From the NCBI RefSeq assembly GCF_001402875.1, contig NZ_CP012946.1:1528001-1592000 (forward strand): 64,000 nt of DNA. The letters are read 5' to 3'. Origin of the DNA: Blastochloris viridis. GTDB taxonomy: Bacteria > Pseudomonadota > Alphaproteobacteria > Rhizobiales > Xanthobacteraceae. The notes beneath the pieces are model-generated. The model ran no database searches and was not told where the DNA came from. It worked only from the letters and a program-made list of their open reading frames with translations. Shown piece by piece: positions 54,796 to 63,655 of the stretch (position 1 is the stretch's first letter; every line of letters starts with the position of its first letter). The position numbers and the translations under genes are program-made.

Positions 54796-54823
54796 TCTGG
54801 CATCCGCTGCGGCGGATGCCAGA
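54796..54823 (+). terminator. Hairpin after the lyase gene
   Basis: TCTGGCATCCGC (54796-54807) and GCGGATGCCAGA (54812-54823) form a perfect 12-bp stem with a TGCG loop, 37 bp after the stop. It lacks a T run but is the likely transcript end. Confidence 0.6.
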
Positions 54824-54887
54824 CAGCTGCGCGCTCGCCGCCGGTCCGCGCGTTTTCGCGCCGTCCTGCCTCGCGTCCGGAGCGATT

Positions 54888-54985
54888 GTTCAGACCCCGT
54901 TCATGAGGCAAAGCCGAAGTTTGCCCGCCGTTTGAACCGATCGGCTGACGTCGGCGACCAACGGGCGGGTTCACCGCGGTGAACC
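54888..54985 (+). promoter_or_regulatory. GTTCA direct and inverted repeats ahead of the Tat-exported protein
   Basis: GTTCA occurs at 54888 and 54899, 11 bp apart as at 4485. The preceding and following bases also agree (TTGTTCAG, CGTTCATGA). A perfect 18-bp palindrome GGTTCACCGCGGTGAACC follows at 54968-54985. All lie between the lyase hairpin and the gene at 55126. Confidence 0.5.
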
Positions 54986-55125
54986 GCCAGACGGTGTTCG
55001 CCAACGCTGAAACCGGGCCCTCGCCGGCGGTCGGTCATGGCGGCAGAAACACCGTTTGCAGTTTCGATGCGCTCGCGCAGGGCGAACGCACGGTTTCAAT
55101 GCACAGTCGAACGAGAGACCCTCTC

Positions 55126-55443
55126 ATGACGACAGACATGACACGTCGCGGGCTGCTTGCCGGTTTCGGCGCTTTGCTGGCGACCGGGACGCTGATCGGT
55201 GGTGGAACGACTGACGCAGCGGCACAGCCCTATCCGCCGCCCCCGCCGCCAGGCGGAGGCCGTCGCCCGCCACCGCCGGGCCGCCGTCCGCCACCGCCGC
55301 CCCCCGGCTGGGGTCGCCGCCCGCCGCCGCCAGGTTGGGGACCGCCGCCGCCGCGCTGGGGCTGGGGACCGCCTCCGCCGCCGCCGCGGCGCTGCTGGTG
55401 GGGCTGGGACGATTGGGGCCGCCGCGTGCGCTTCTGCCGCTGA
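55126..55443 (+). CDS. Small Tat-type secreted proline-rich protein
   Basis: The 105-residue protein has a twin-arginine signal (TRRGLLAGFGALLATG, cleavage near AAAQ) and a mature part almost wholly of PPPPP, GRRPPPP and WG repeats, ending in CWWGWDDWGRRVRFC. The Tat-type signal differs from the Sec-type ones of the QYWGD proteins, but the composition and the GTTCA repeats upstream are shared. ATG 55126 is chosen; ATG 55138 would keep the signal as well. Function unknown; possibly an envelope or polyanion-binding protein. Confidence 0.65.
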   Translation: MTTDMTRRGLLAGFGALLATGTLIGGGTTDAAAQPYPPPPPPGGGRRPPPPGRRPPPPPPGWGRRPPPPGWGPPPPRWGWGPPPPPPRRCWWGWDDWGRRVRFCR

Positions 55444-55900
55444 TCCGGCTGCCGGCAAGAGGCTGAAATACCTCAAGCTTCCGATCTGATGCAGCGGAAT
55501 CGGATGACGATCTAGGTTTCTTTCCTGATAAGGTTTCCGGGAGAGCACGTTGCGATCCCGGAAACAGCCTTGCCGAAAGCCCCGGTCGGAAACGGCAGTT
55601 TTGGCGATAGGACGCGCGCGCTGGCTCGATCGGCCGGACGACATAGCGCGATGGTCGCAGGCCGCGCGGGCTGCATCGGCCGTTGTCACGGTCGCGGCGG
55701 CGTGGCCGTGATGCTCACAGATTGAGTCCGGCGCCGCTCGCAAGTCGCTCGCACACCAGCTGTTTCCGCCGAGACCCCGGCCCGACGCAAGTCGGGCGCG
55801 GGAGGTCCCGCGCCCGACCGGGGCATTTTAAGATATCGAGTCCGCCGGCGTCGCCAAGTCGCTCGGCCGGCGGCTGATTTGGTGACTCGCCCTAGGGCCT
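55444..55900. other. 457-bp gap with two hairpins
   Basis: GTTTCCGGGA (55533-55542) and TCCCGGAAAC (55556-55565) form one hairpin, possibly ending the upstream gene. GTCGGGCGCGGGA / TCCCGCGCCCGAC (55791-55803 and 55806-55818) form a 13-bp hairpin with a 2-nt loop that may end the convergent Tim44-like transcript. An imperfect ~42-bp direct repeat is also visible (about 55725 and 55838). No gene found. Confidence 0.6.
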
Positions 55901-56881
55901 TCAGCCCTGCTGGATCGCCGACAGTTTCCAGGCGCCGCCATTGTCGCGGCGGAAGGTCCACACCTCGGTCGTTTCGCTCGGCTGCTCGGAGCCGTCGAGC
56001 AGGCGGCCGCTCGAGGTGTCGAGGGTGCGGTCGACCATCGAGAACCGCATGGCGACGGTGGCGTAGTCGGTCGGACCTTCGCGCCAGGCTTCGGCAAGGT
56101 CGCCCTGCAGCAGCTTGACGTCATCGATGCGGTTGACCCGGCCGGCGGTGCCGTCGGCGGCGAGCTGGTCGGCGAAGTAGCCGGCGATTTCAGGGGTGGT
56201 GTTCTGGCGCAGCGTGGCAACGTCGCCACGGCCATAAGCGATCTCGACGTCGCTGAGCAGCTTCTCGAAGCTGTCGAAGTCCGCCGCGGTCAGGCCGACG
56301 CCGTCGAAGCCGGCCTTGCGCTGGGCGGGGGCGCCACCGCCGCCGAACATCGGCCGCCGGCCCATGTCGGCGCCGCCGTCGAGGCCGGCGCGGTTGAGCG
56401 GCGCCGGGCCGCGTGCGGCCGGGCCACCGGCCAACGCCGGCTGCGGTCGGCGGAACAGCCGCAGCGCCAGCCACACCAGGCCGCCGATCAGCGCCACCTG
56501 AACCAGGAGGCCGAGCAGCCCGGCCATGCCGCCGAAGCCGCTGCCCATCAGCAGGCCGAACAGGCCGGCGCCGAGCAGGCCGCCGGCGATGCCGCCGAGC
56601 AGGCCGCGGCCGAAGCCGCCGGGTTGGGCGGCGGGTTGGCCGGGACGCGCCTGATTGACGCCGGGATTGGTTTGGCCCGGCTGGGTCATCGAGCGCTCGA
56701 TCGGCGCGGCGGGCCGCGGCGCGGTGGTGGTGGCCGGCGGCGCGCTGAAGGTCTGCGATCCGCGGCTGCCCATATTGGAGCTCTTGCCAGCCTTGGCCAT
56801 GGCATCGCCGACTGGCCATGCCAGCAGCAGGCCCGTTGCCGCAACCGCCGCAAGGCGCAGGAATGTGGGTCGAGCCGTCAT
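55901..56881 (-). CDS. Tim44-like domain protein
   Basis: The 326-residue protein starts at an ATG behind GGAGG. It has a signal or membrane helix (LRLAAVAATGLLLAWPVGDA), a Pro/Gln/Gly-rich region, a Gly-rich hydrophobic stretch (RGLLGGIAGGLLGAGLFGLL) with a second helix (LVQVALIGGLVWLALRLF), and a C-terminal Tim44-like domain (~195-326; FEKLLSDVEIAYGRGDVATL, TEVWTFRRDNGG). In mitochondria the domain tethers the import motor; bacterial versions are membrane proteins of uncertain role. Good match in layout to other alphaproteobacterial proteins of this type. Confidence 0.88.
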   Translation of the reverse strand: MTARPTFLRLAAVAATGLLLAWPVGDAMAKAGKSSNMGSRGSQTFSAPPATTTAPRPAAPIERSMTQPGQTNPGVNQARPGQPAAQPGGFGRGLLGGIAGGLLGAGLFGLLMGSGFGGMAGLLGLLVQVALIGGLVWLALRLFRRPQPALAGGPAARGPAPLNRAGLDGGADMGRRPMFGGGGAPAQRKAGFDGVGLTAADFDSFEKLLSDVEIAYGRGDVATLRQNTTPEIAGYFADQLAADGTAGRVNRIDDVKLLQGDLAEAWREGPTDYATVAMRFSMVDRTLDTSSGRLLDGSEQPSETTEVWTFRRDNGGAWKLSAIQQG

Positions 56882-57082
56882 CGAATCCTCCGTTTGGTCT
56901 GGTTGGCCGACATATGGTGATCCGGCGGCGGATCGCCAGACGGTACGGCATCAATGTCGTCCGTGGCCTCGACTTGAACGAAGCGCCGCCATGGTCGATG
57001 GTTTCGCCGAGGTCGCGGCCGCGACCCTCGATTGCGGCGGGGTGGTCACACCGGCTGCGGCCGGTGGTGGAAAACAGGGACG

Positions 57083-58060
57083 ATGGATCAGATGGCGGCA
57101 ATGCTCGATTTTCTTCCGTCTTCGCTGGTGCCGTTCACGACCGCGGTCGTGAGCGGCGACCTCACCGCGGACGTGGCCGTGCCGGTCTGGGCGGTGCTCG
57201 CCGGCGGCACGGTCATCATCATTCTGCTGATCGCCCGCCTGTTCGGCACCCAGGAGGGCGGCGGGCTGTGGCGGTTGGCGCTGGTCGCGCTGCTCGCCGT
57301 GGTGGCGTGGCGCGGCTTCGATCTCTTGGAGCAGCACAAGGTCCAAGCGGCCCGCGCCGCGCTGGCCGAGCGGGTGGCGCGGGCGATCGCGGCACCGTCC
57401 GAGGCCAACCCGCTGCTGGCCTGTGCCGGCGGCGTCTCCAATGCCGAGCTGCGCGCCGCCTGCGAGCGGACGGTGTTCGCGCGGCCGGAACACGCGGCGG
57501 CGGCGGTGACGCTGGTCAAGGACCGGCTCGACCTCTTGGCACTCGCCGCCGATCCGGTCGCCGGGCTGGGGCCGGACGATCCGCGCACCGCGCGGCTGCG
57601 GCGGTCGCTCGAGGCCGACGATTTCGGGCTGGTGGGCCATGTCCTGGTCGACGTCGAGGGCTGCCGGCCGGATGCCTGCGTGCAGTTCGCGCTGTTCCGC
57701 GACGCCGCGAAGATCCAGGCCAATATGGCGGCGCGCACGTTCGAGGGCCTGGTTGAGAAGCAGGCGGCGAGCTGGAGCCCGGCCCGGCCGGCGGCGCCCC
57801 CGGCTGCTCTCCCGGTCGCCACTCCCGCGGCCGAGCTGACGCCGGCGCCCGTGCCGCCGGCGCCCGCCGCCGCCCCGGTGGTGCCGCCGCCCCGGCCGGA
57901 GCCGCCAAAGCCGGCCGCCCGGCCGGCGCCGCGCCCGCAGGCGGTGGCCCCGGTTCAGCCTGCCGCACCACGGCCAGCCGTGCCCGCGCCGCTGACCCTG
58001 ACGCCGGCGGCGCCGCAACCGGCGCCGGCCGAAACCCGCCCTAGCAATCAGGATAATTGA
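57083..58060 (+). CDS. Membrane protein with proline-rich C-terminal tail, unknown
   Basis: The 325-residue protein starts at an ATG behind AACAGGGACG. Two membrane helices follow (VWAVLAGGTVIIILLIARLF and LWRLALVALLAVVAWRGF), then a ~150-residue soluble domain with paired cysteines (LLACAGGVSN, LRAACERT, GCRPDACVQF), then ~95 residues of PAPVPP/PRP-type sequence. I do not recognise the family. The tail could cross the periplasm or bind partners. It lies 55 bp ahead of mccA but with no shared function evident. Confidence 0.75.
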   Translation: MDQMAAMLDFLPSSLVPFTTAVVSGDLTADVAVPVWAVLAGGTVIIILLIARLFGTQEGGGLWRLALVALLAVVAWRGFDLLEQHKVQAARAALAERVARAIAAPSEANPLLACAGGVSNAELRAACERTVFARPEHAAAAVTLVKDRLDLLALAADPVAGLGPDDPRTARLRRSLEADDFGLVGHVLVDVEGCRPDACVQFALFRDAAKIQANMAARTFEGLVEKQAASWSPARPAAPPAALPVATPAAELTPAPVPPAPAAAPVVPPPRPEPPKPAARPAPRPQAVAPVQPAAPRPAVPAPLTLTPAAPQPAPAETRPSNQDN

Positions 58061-58115
58061 CCGGCCGCGGGATCGTTGCGCACAGTCCTATTTCCGTTCG
58101 CGCACCCTGGTCCCG

Positions 58116-60071
58116 ATGTTCCGCTCCGTCCTGATCGCCAATCGCGGCGAGATCGCCGTCCGCATCATCCGCACCGCGCGTCGGCTCGGGCTGCGCACCA
58201 TCGCGGTCTATTCCGACGCCGACGCCGCAGCGCCGCACGTCCGGCTGGCGGACGCCGCGGTGCGCATCGGCCCGGCGCCGGCGCGCGACAGCTATCTGCT
58301 CGCCGAGCGGTTGATCGCGGCGGCGCGCGAGACCGGCGCCGAGGCGGTCCATCCCGGCTACGGCTTCCTGTCCGAGCGTGCCGATTTCGCCGCGGCCTGC
58401 GCGGCTGCGGGGCTGATCTTCATCGGCCCGCCGCCGCCCGCGATCCGGGCGATGGGCGCGAAAGACGGCGCCAAGGCGCTGATGGCCAAGGCCGGCGTGC
58501 CGGTGGTGCCGGGCTATCACGGCGATGACCAGGACCCTCTGCGCCTCGCCAATGCTGCGGCCGAAATCGGCTTTCCGGTGCTGATCAAGGCCACCGCCGG
58601 CGGCGGCGGCAAGGGCATGAGGAAGGTGACCGACCCGGCCGGCTTCGCCGAAGCGCTGGCGTCGGCCAAGCGCGAGGCTGAAGGCGCGTTCGGCGACCCG
58701 CGGGTCTTGATCGAGCGCTACGTCACCGACCCGCGCCACATCGAAATCCAGGTGTTCGCAGACCGCCACGGCAATACCGTTCACCTGTTCGAGCGCGACT
58801 GCTCGCTGCAGCGCCGCCACCAGAAGGTGATCGAGGAGGCCCCCGCGCCGGGCCTCACGCCCGAGATGCGCGCCATCATGGGCGAGACCGCGGTCAAGGC
58901 GGCGCAGGCGGTTGGCTATGTTGGCGCCGGCACGGTGGAGTTCATCGCCGACGGCTCGGCGGGGCTGAAGCCGGACGCGTTCTGGTTCATGGAGATGAAC
59001 ACCCGGCTGCAGGTCGAGCACCCGGTGACGGAAGCGATCACCGGGCTCGACCTCGTCGAGTTGCAGTTCCGCGTCGCCGCCGGCGAAGCGCTGCCCCTCG
59101 CGCAGGCCGACCTTGCCATCGACGGCCACGCGGTCGAGGCGCGGCTCTATGCCGAGGACCCCGAGCGCGGCTTCCTGCCCTCGACCGGGCGGCTGTGGGC
59201 GCTCGATCTGCCGGCGGGGGAGGGCATCCGGGTCGATTCCGGCGTCGAAGCCGGCGGCGAGGTGTCGGCGCACTACGACCCGATGATCGCGAAAATCATC
59301 GCCCACGCCCCAACCCGCGTGGCGGCGCTCGACCGCCTCGCGAGCGCGCTCGACCGAACGCTGGTGGCGGGGCCGCGCACCAATGCGCCGTTCCTCGCCG
59401 CGTTGTGCCGGCACGCGGCGTTCCGCGCCGGCCGCTTCGACACCGGCTTCATCGACCGCCACCTCGACGAGCTGTTGCCGCAGCGCGGCGCCGATCCCGG
59501 CGCGGTGGCGGCGGCGGCCGAGCGGTTGGTGCGGCGCGAGCAGGCGCGGCTGTCGGCGCTTGCCCGCTCACGCTCCGACGAGGCGGGCTCGCCGTGGGAT
59601 GTGCTCGACGCCTTCGACCTTGCCGGCCCGCGCGAGGTCGGGCTTCAAGTCGCGGTCGACGGCGACACCGTGACGGCGCAGGTGCGCTATTTGGGGCCGG
59701 ATCTCGCCGTCAGCGTCGGCGGCACCCCGGCGGCGGCCGCAGCAGTGATCGACGCGGGCGAGGCGGTGATCGCGATCCGCCACGGTCGGCAGGCGGTGGT
59801 GCGGCCGAAGGACATCGAGGCGACCGACGTCGAGCACCTCGACCAGGGCGGCGTCGTCACCGCGCCGATGCACGGCAAGCTGCTGGCGCTCGCCGTCGGC
59901 CCCGGCGATGCGGTGCACAAGGGCCAGACCGTGGCGGTGATCGAGGCGATGAAGATGGAGCACGCGCTGCTGGCGCCGCTCGACGGCACCGTCGCCGAGG
60001 TGGCGGTCAGCGTCGGCGCCCAGGTCGCCGACGGCGCGAAAATCCTGGTGATCACGCCGGCGGAGGGCTGA
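58116..60071 (+). CDS. mccA: Methylcrotonyl-CoA carboxylase alpha subunit (biotin carboxylase + biotin carrier)
   Basis: The 651-residue protein is a second acyl-CoA carboxylase alpha chain, homologous to pccA. It has the biotin carboxylase N domain (MFRSVLIANRGEIAVRII), ATP-grasp loop KATAGGGGKGMR, active-site block FMEMNTRLQVEHPVTE, a linker, and the biotinyl Lys at about 613 in EAMKMEH. EAMKMEH and the linker composition point to methylcrotonyl-CoA rather than propionyl-CoA carboxylase, agreeing with mccB and ivd in the window. It serves leucine degradation. Followed by a REP-like element. Confidence 0.92.
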   Translation: MFRSVLIANRGEIAVRIIRTARRLGLRTIAVYSDADAAAPHVRLADAAVRIGPAPARDSYLLAERLIAAARETGAEAVHPGYGFLSERADFAAACAAAGLIFIGPPPPAIRAMGAKDGAKALMAKAGVPVVPGYHGDDQDPLRLANAAAEIGFPVLIKATAGGGGKGMRKVTDPAGFAEALASAKREAEGAFGDPRVLIERYVTDPRHIEIQVFADRHGNTVHLFERDCSLQRRHQKVIEEAPAPGLTPEMRAIMGETAVKAAQAVGYVGAGTVEFIADGSAGLKPDAFWFMEMNTRLQVEHPVTEAITGLDLVELQFRVAAGEALPLAQADLAIDGHAVEARLYAEDPERGFLPSTGRLWALDLPAGEGIRVDSGVEAGGEVSAHYDPMIAKIIAHAPTRVAALDRLASALDRTLVAGPRTNAPFLAALCRHAAFRAGRFDTGFIDRHLDELLPQRGADPGAVAAAAERLVRREQARLSALARSRSDEAGSPWDVLDAFDLAGPREVGLQVAVDGDTVTAQVRYLGPDLAVSVGGTPAAAAAVIDAGEAVIAIRHGRQAVVRPKDIEATDVEHLDQGGVVTAPMHGKLLALAVGPGDAVHKGQTVAVIEAMKMEHALLAPLDGTVAEVAVSVGAQVADGAKILVITPAEG

Positions 60072-60082
60072 GACGCCTCAGC

Positions 60083-60191
60083 CTGTCATCCCGGCCGAGC
60101 GTCAGCGAGAGCCGGGATCGTGTGCAGGAAAGACCGTTCCGGAAGACGGTCCCGGGTCGCGGGCCTGCGGCCCTTGCCCGGGACGACGAGG
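60083..60191 (-). repeat. REP-like palindromic element, copy B
   Basis: Reverse-complement match of the element at 9934-10040: ATCCCGGC/GCCGGGAT and TCCCGGGC/ACCCGGGA hairpins are in the opposite order. It again lies just after a carboxylase alpha gene. Confidence 0.8.
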
Positions 60192-60245
60192 CGGCAAAGC
60201 GGCCCGAGGATGACCACCGCCTTATCCGCGTGTTAGGACGCGGCT

Positions 60246-60695
60246 ATGCCGGACACCCCGATCAAGCCCCTTCATCTCATCAAGCTGTGCGTCGGTTGCG
60301 ACGCGGTGGCCGACCTCGAAGCGTGGATCACCGCCTGCCAGCACGCCCGCCGCGGCGGGCCGTTCGAGCAGGTCCACACCACCCGCATGACGCCCAAGCG
60401 CGCCGACGAACTGCTGGCCGGCGGCTCGCTCTATTGGGTGATCAAGGGCCAGATCCAGTGCCGCCAGCGCCTGCTCGCGCTGCGCCCGATGGTCGACGCC
60501 GAGGGCATCGGCCGCTGCGAGCTGGTGCTGGAGCCCAAGGTGGTGCGCACCGCACTCCGGCCGATGCGGGCGTTCCAGGGCTGGCGCTACTTCACGACCG
60601 CCGATGCACCGTCCGACCTCGACCAGATCGGCGAGGGCGTCGCCGACATGCCCGAGGCGCTGCGCCAGGAATTGGCCGGCCTCGGTCTGATCTGA
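60246..60695 (+). CDS. DUF1489 protein
   Basis: The 149-residue protein matches DUF1489, an alphaproteobacterial family of unknown function: LIKLCVGCDAVADLEAWI, HTTRMTPKRADELLAGGSLY, WVIKGQIQCRQ and RAFQGWRYF. A YjbR- or lumazine-like reading is not supported. No signal or membrane segment, so cytosolic. It converges with panC. Confidence 0.9.
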   Translation: MPDTPIKPLHLIKLCVGCDAVADLEAWITACQHARRGGPFEQVHTTRMTPKRADELLAGGSLYWVIKGQIQCRQRLLALRPMVDAEGIGRCELVLEPKVVRTALRPMRAFQGWRYFTTADAPSDLDQIGEGVADMPEALRQELAGLGLI

Positions 60696-60805
60696 TTGAT
60701 TGAACCTTAAGCATGGCTGGCGCGACCACGCTTCGGGCAACGCGGCGCCGGTCGGTGTTGGTGCCGCCGGCCTATCCATAAGGGCGGCGTGCGGCCGCCG
60801 CCCGT

Positions 60806-61666
60806 TCACCCTTGCGGCACCGCCAGATTGTCGATCAGGCGGGTCGACCCGAGGCGCGCGGCGGCGAGCAGGCGGACCTGCTGGCGTTGCCCGCGCTTGA
60901 GCGGCGCCAGCGTCTCGGCGTCGCGCGCCTCGAAGTAATCTACCTGGAAGCCGGCGCGGGCGAGGGCGGCGCGGCCCTGGCTGAGGGCGCGCGCCACCGG
61001 CTGGCCGCTCGCGATGGCCTCGGCGGCCTTGCGCAGCGCCTGCGGCAGCGCCACGGCGCGGCCGCGCTCGCCCTCCGACAGGTAGACGTTGCGCGAGGAC
61101 AGCGCGAGTCCGTCCTTCTCGCGCACGGTCGGCACGCCGACCACGCGGGTGTCGAGGTCGAGGTCGCGGGCGAGGCGGGTCACCACCTTGAGCTGCTGGT
61201 AGTCCTTCTCGCCGAACAGCGCGAGGTCGGGCCGGACCTGGAGCAACAGCTTGCCGACCACGGTGGCGACGCCGCCGAAGAAGTGCGGGCGCACGGTGTC
61301 CTCCAGCCCGGCGACGGCGGCGCCGTCCGGCACGATGCGGGTGGCAAAGCCGTCCGGATACATCTGCTCGACCGCCGGGGCGTAGACGAGGTCGACGCCG
61401 GCGACGCTGAGCTTGCGCACGTCCTGGCGGAAGGTGCGGGGATATGTGGCGAAATCCTCGTTCGGAGCGAATTGGGCCGGGTTGACGAAGATCGACACCA
61501 CCACGCGCTCGGCCTTGCGCCGCGCCGCCCGCACCAGCGCCATGTGCCCGGTGTGCAGCGCGCCCATGGTCGGCACCAGCGCGATACGCTCGCCCTCGCG
61601 CGTCCACGCTTCGAGGGTGCGGCGCAGGCTGCGGACCGTGCGGACGACCCGCGTCTCATTTCGCAT
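60806..61666 (-). CDS. panC: Pantoate-beta-alanine ligase
   Basis: The 286-residue enzyme joins pantoate and beta-alanine with ATP to make pantothenate. The nucleotide-binding signature PTMGALHTGHMALV, FVNPAQFAPNEDFATYPR, FGEKDYQQL and SSRNVYLS are all present. Length is normal. No panB or panD nearby. It is divergent from mipZ, with the shared control region at 61667-61858. Confidence 0.96.
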   Translation of the reverse strand: MRNETRVVRTVRSLRRTLEAWTREGERIALVPTMGALHTGHMALVRAARRKAERVVVSIFVNPAQFAPNEDFATYPRTFRQDVRKLSVAGVDLVYAPAVEQMYPDGFATRIVPDGAAVAGLEDTVRPHFFGGVATVVGKLLLQVRPDLALFGEKDYQQLKVVTRLARDLDLDTRVVGVPTVREKDGLALSSRNVYLSEGERGRAVALPQALRKAAEAIASGQPVARALSQGRAALARAGFQVDYFEARDAETLAPLKRGQRQQVRLLAAARLGSTRLIDNLAVPQG

Positions 61667-61858
61667 CTTTCTCTCCCCGGCAGTTCGCGCCGCTCGACGC
61701 GGCGCATCATCGCCACTATTTCAACTGCGCGGCTATGTAAAATTGTCCGGGCGGCCGCTTGACCGCGCCGGCTTGAACCGCGGACAATTTCCCGGCAGAT
61801 GCGGCGTGGTCCGCGCCTGACGGGTGGGTTTTGGCGCGTCGGATCGGGGTTTCGCTCA

Positions 61859-62800
61859 ATGCGTCTGGAACCGGCGCCGGTTTCTGAAGGCATCGGACGT
61901 CGCCGCGGCGCGCACGTCATCGTGGTCGGCAACGAAAAGGGCGGCTCCGGCAAGTCGACCGTGGCGATGCACATCGCCGTGGCGCTGATGAAGGCCGGCC
62001 ACCGCGTCGCCACCGTCGACCTCGACTGTCGGCAGCTCTCGCTCACCCGCTACACCGAGAACCGCCGGGCGCTGGCGGCACGGATGGGCATCGCGCTGGA
62101 GCTGTCGCACCACTTCACCGTCGAGCGCGGCGGCCACAACGCCATCGACCGTAACGAGGCCGACGAGTTCACCGCGTTCGCCGCCGCCATCACCACGCTG
62201 GAGCACACCCACGACGTGGTGGTGATCGACACCCCAGGCTCCGACAGCTACCTGATGCGGGTGGCGCACGCGATGGCCGACACCCTGGTGACGCCGCTCA
62301 ACGACAGTTTTGTCGATTTCGACGTGCTGGCCCGCATCGACGCCGAGACCTTCGTGGTGTCGGCGGTCGGCCCCTACGCCGGGCTGGTGCACGATGCGCG
62401 GCGCCAGCGCCGTCTCGCCGACGGCGGCACCACCGACTGGGTGGTGGTGCGCAACCGCGTCGGCCAGTTCGAGACCCGCAATGGCCGCAATCTGGAGCGC
62501 GGCCTGCAGGCGCTGGCGGCTGGGCTCGGCTTCCGCGTCGCCGAGGGGCTGTCGGAGCGGGTGATCTATCGCGAGCTGTTCCTGCGCGGGCTGACGGCGT
62601 TCGATACCCTCGACCGCGCGCTGTTCGGCGTCGAGCCCAACCTGTCGCATTTCGCCGCGCGCCAGGAGGTGCGGGCGCTGGTCGAGTTCCTCAAGCTGCC
62701 GCTCGCGGTGCCGAGCCGGCGGCACAGCGTGGAGGAGGACGACACCGGGCGCCCGGCGCCGGCCAAGGCCAGCCGGGCCCGCCGCGCTGCTCGCCGCTGA
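61859..62800 (+). CDS. mipZ: MipZ-type division-plane positioning ATPase
   Basis: The 313-residue ParA/MinD-superfamily ATPase has the deviant Walker A GNEKGGSGKST, VDLDCRQLSLTRY and VVIDTPGSDS. The layout, with VVVGNEKGG at the start and the LARIDAET and ARRQRRL segments, fits MipZ. MipZ forms a gradient from the poles and inhibits FtsZ to place the division site in alphaproteobacteria lacking MinCDE. The ATG gives ~20 extra residues before the P-loop. The neighbour downstream is unrelated. Confidence 0.9.
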   Translation: MRLEPAPVSEGIGRRRGAHVIVVGNEKGGSGKSTVAMHIAVALMKAGHRVATVDLDCRQLSLTRYTENRRALAARMGIALELSHHFTVERGGHNAIDRNEADEFTAFAAAITTLEHTHDVVVIDTPGSDSYLMRVAHAMADTLVTPLNDSFVDFDVLARIDAETFVVSAVGPYAGLVHDARRQRRLADGGTTDWVVVRNRVGQFETRNGRNLERGLQALAAGLGFRVAEGLSERVIYRELFLRGLTAFDTLDRALFGVEPNLSHFAARQEVRALVEFLKLPLAVPSRRHSVEEDDTGRPAPAKASRARRAARR

Positions 62801-62914
62801 GGCAGGCCGGATCGCGGCCGATACCGAATGCCGCCGCGCCGACGTTCGGTGGCGACGCGGTTGCCATTCGCCGCGATCGGACCCACCTAAGAGGCAACAG
62901 CGCGCGATGGGTCC

Positions 62915-63652
62915 ATGTCGAGTCGAGACTCCAACCGTCCTCCCACCGTTGCCGGGCAAGGCCGTCCTCCCGCCGAGACCGGCGCGGATGTCGCGGCATT
63001 CCTGGCCGAGGTGAAGCGGCGTGCGCCGACGGTGGCGGCCGGCGAGCGCGGCCGGCTGATCTTCGCGCTCGACGCCACCATGAGCCGGCAGCCGACCTGG
63101 GACATGGCGACCCAGATGCAGGCCGACATGTTCCGCGAGGCCGCCGTGGCCGGCGGGCTGGCGGTGCAACTGCTCTATTACCGCGGCACCCACGAATGCC
63201 GCGCCTCGCGCTGGGTGGCCGACACCGCCGCGCTGGAGCGGCTGATGACCTCGATCGATTGCCGCGGTGGCCACACCCAGATCGCCCGCGTGCTGCGCCA
63301 CGCCGGCGAGGAGGCCGACCGGGGCCGGGTCCACGCGCTGGCCTTCGTCGGTGACGCAATGGAAGAGGCACTCGACGACCTTTGCGCCGCGGCCGGGCCG
63401 CTGGCGCTGCGCGGGGTGCCGGCGTTCCTGTTCCAGGAGGGCACCGACGCCGTCGCCGAGCAGGCGTTCCGCGAGATTGCCCGGCTGACCCGCGGCGCCT
63501 ATTGCCGGTTCGGGCCGGGCTCGGCTGCCGAGCTCAAGGCGCTGCTGCAGGCGGTGGCGGCCTACGCCGCCGGCGGCCGGCGGGCGCTCGCCGAGCTGGC
63601 CGACCGCAGCAACGGTCCCGGCGCCCGGCTGCTGCTCGAACAGATGCGATAA
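62915..63652 (+). CDS. VWA-domain protein
   Basis: The 245-residue protein has a von Willebrand type A fold with an altered MIDAS start (FALDATMSRQPTWD; D-x-T-x-S), and the later metal ligands in the RGGHTQIA and AFVGDAMEEA segments. Cytosolic VWA proteins of this kind sit beside a DnaJ-type membrane protein in Rhizobiales, as seen here. It ends three bases before the next gene, so the two are co-transcribed. Function unknown; adaptor for a protein partner is likely. Confidence 0.82.
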   Translation: MSSRDSNRPPTVAGQGRPPAETGADVAAFLAEVKRRAPTVAAGERGRLIFALDATMSRQPTWDMATQMQADMFREAAVAGGLAVQLLYYRGTHECRASRWVADTAALERLMTSIDCRGGHTQIARVLRHAGEEADRGRVHALAFVGDAMEEALDDLCAAAGPLALRGVPAFLFQEGTDAVAEQAFREIARLTRGAYCRFGPGSAAELKALLQAVAAYAAGGRRALAELADRSNGPGARLLLEQMR

Positions 63653-63655
63653 GCC

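Noticed and set aside
55199..55489. Alternative frame through the proline-rich gene at 55126
   Set aside because: The Tat signal and the GTTCA context belong to the other frame; this one is an Arg/Ala shadow.
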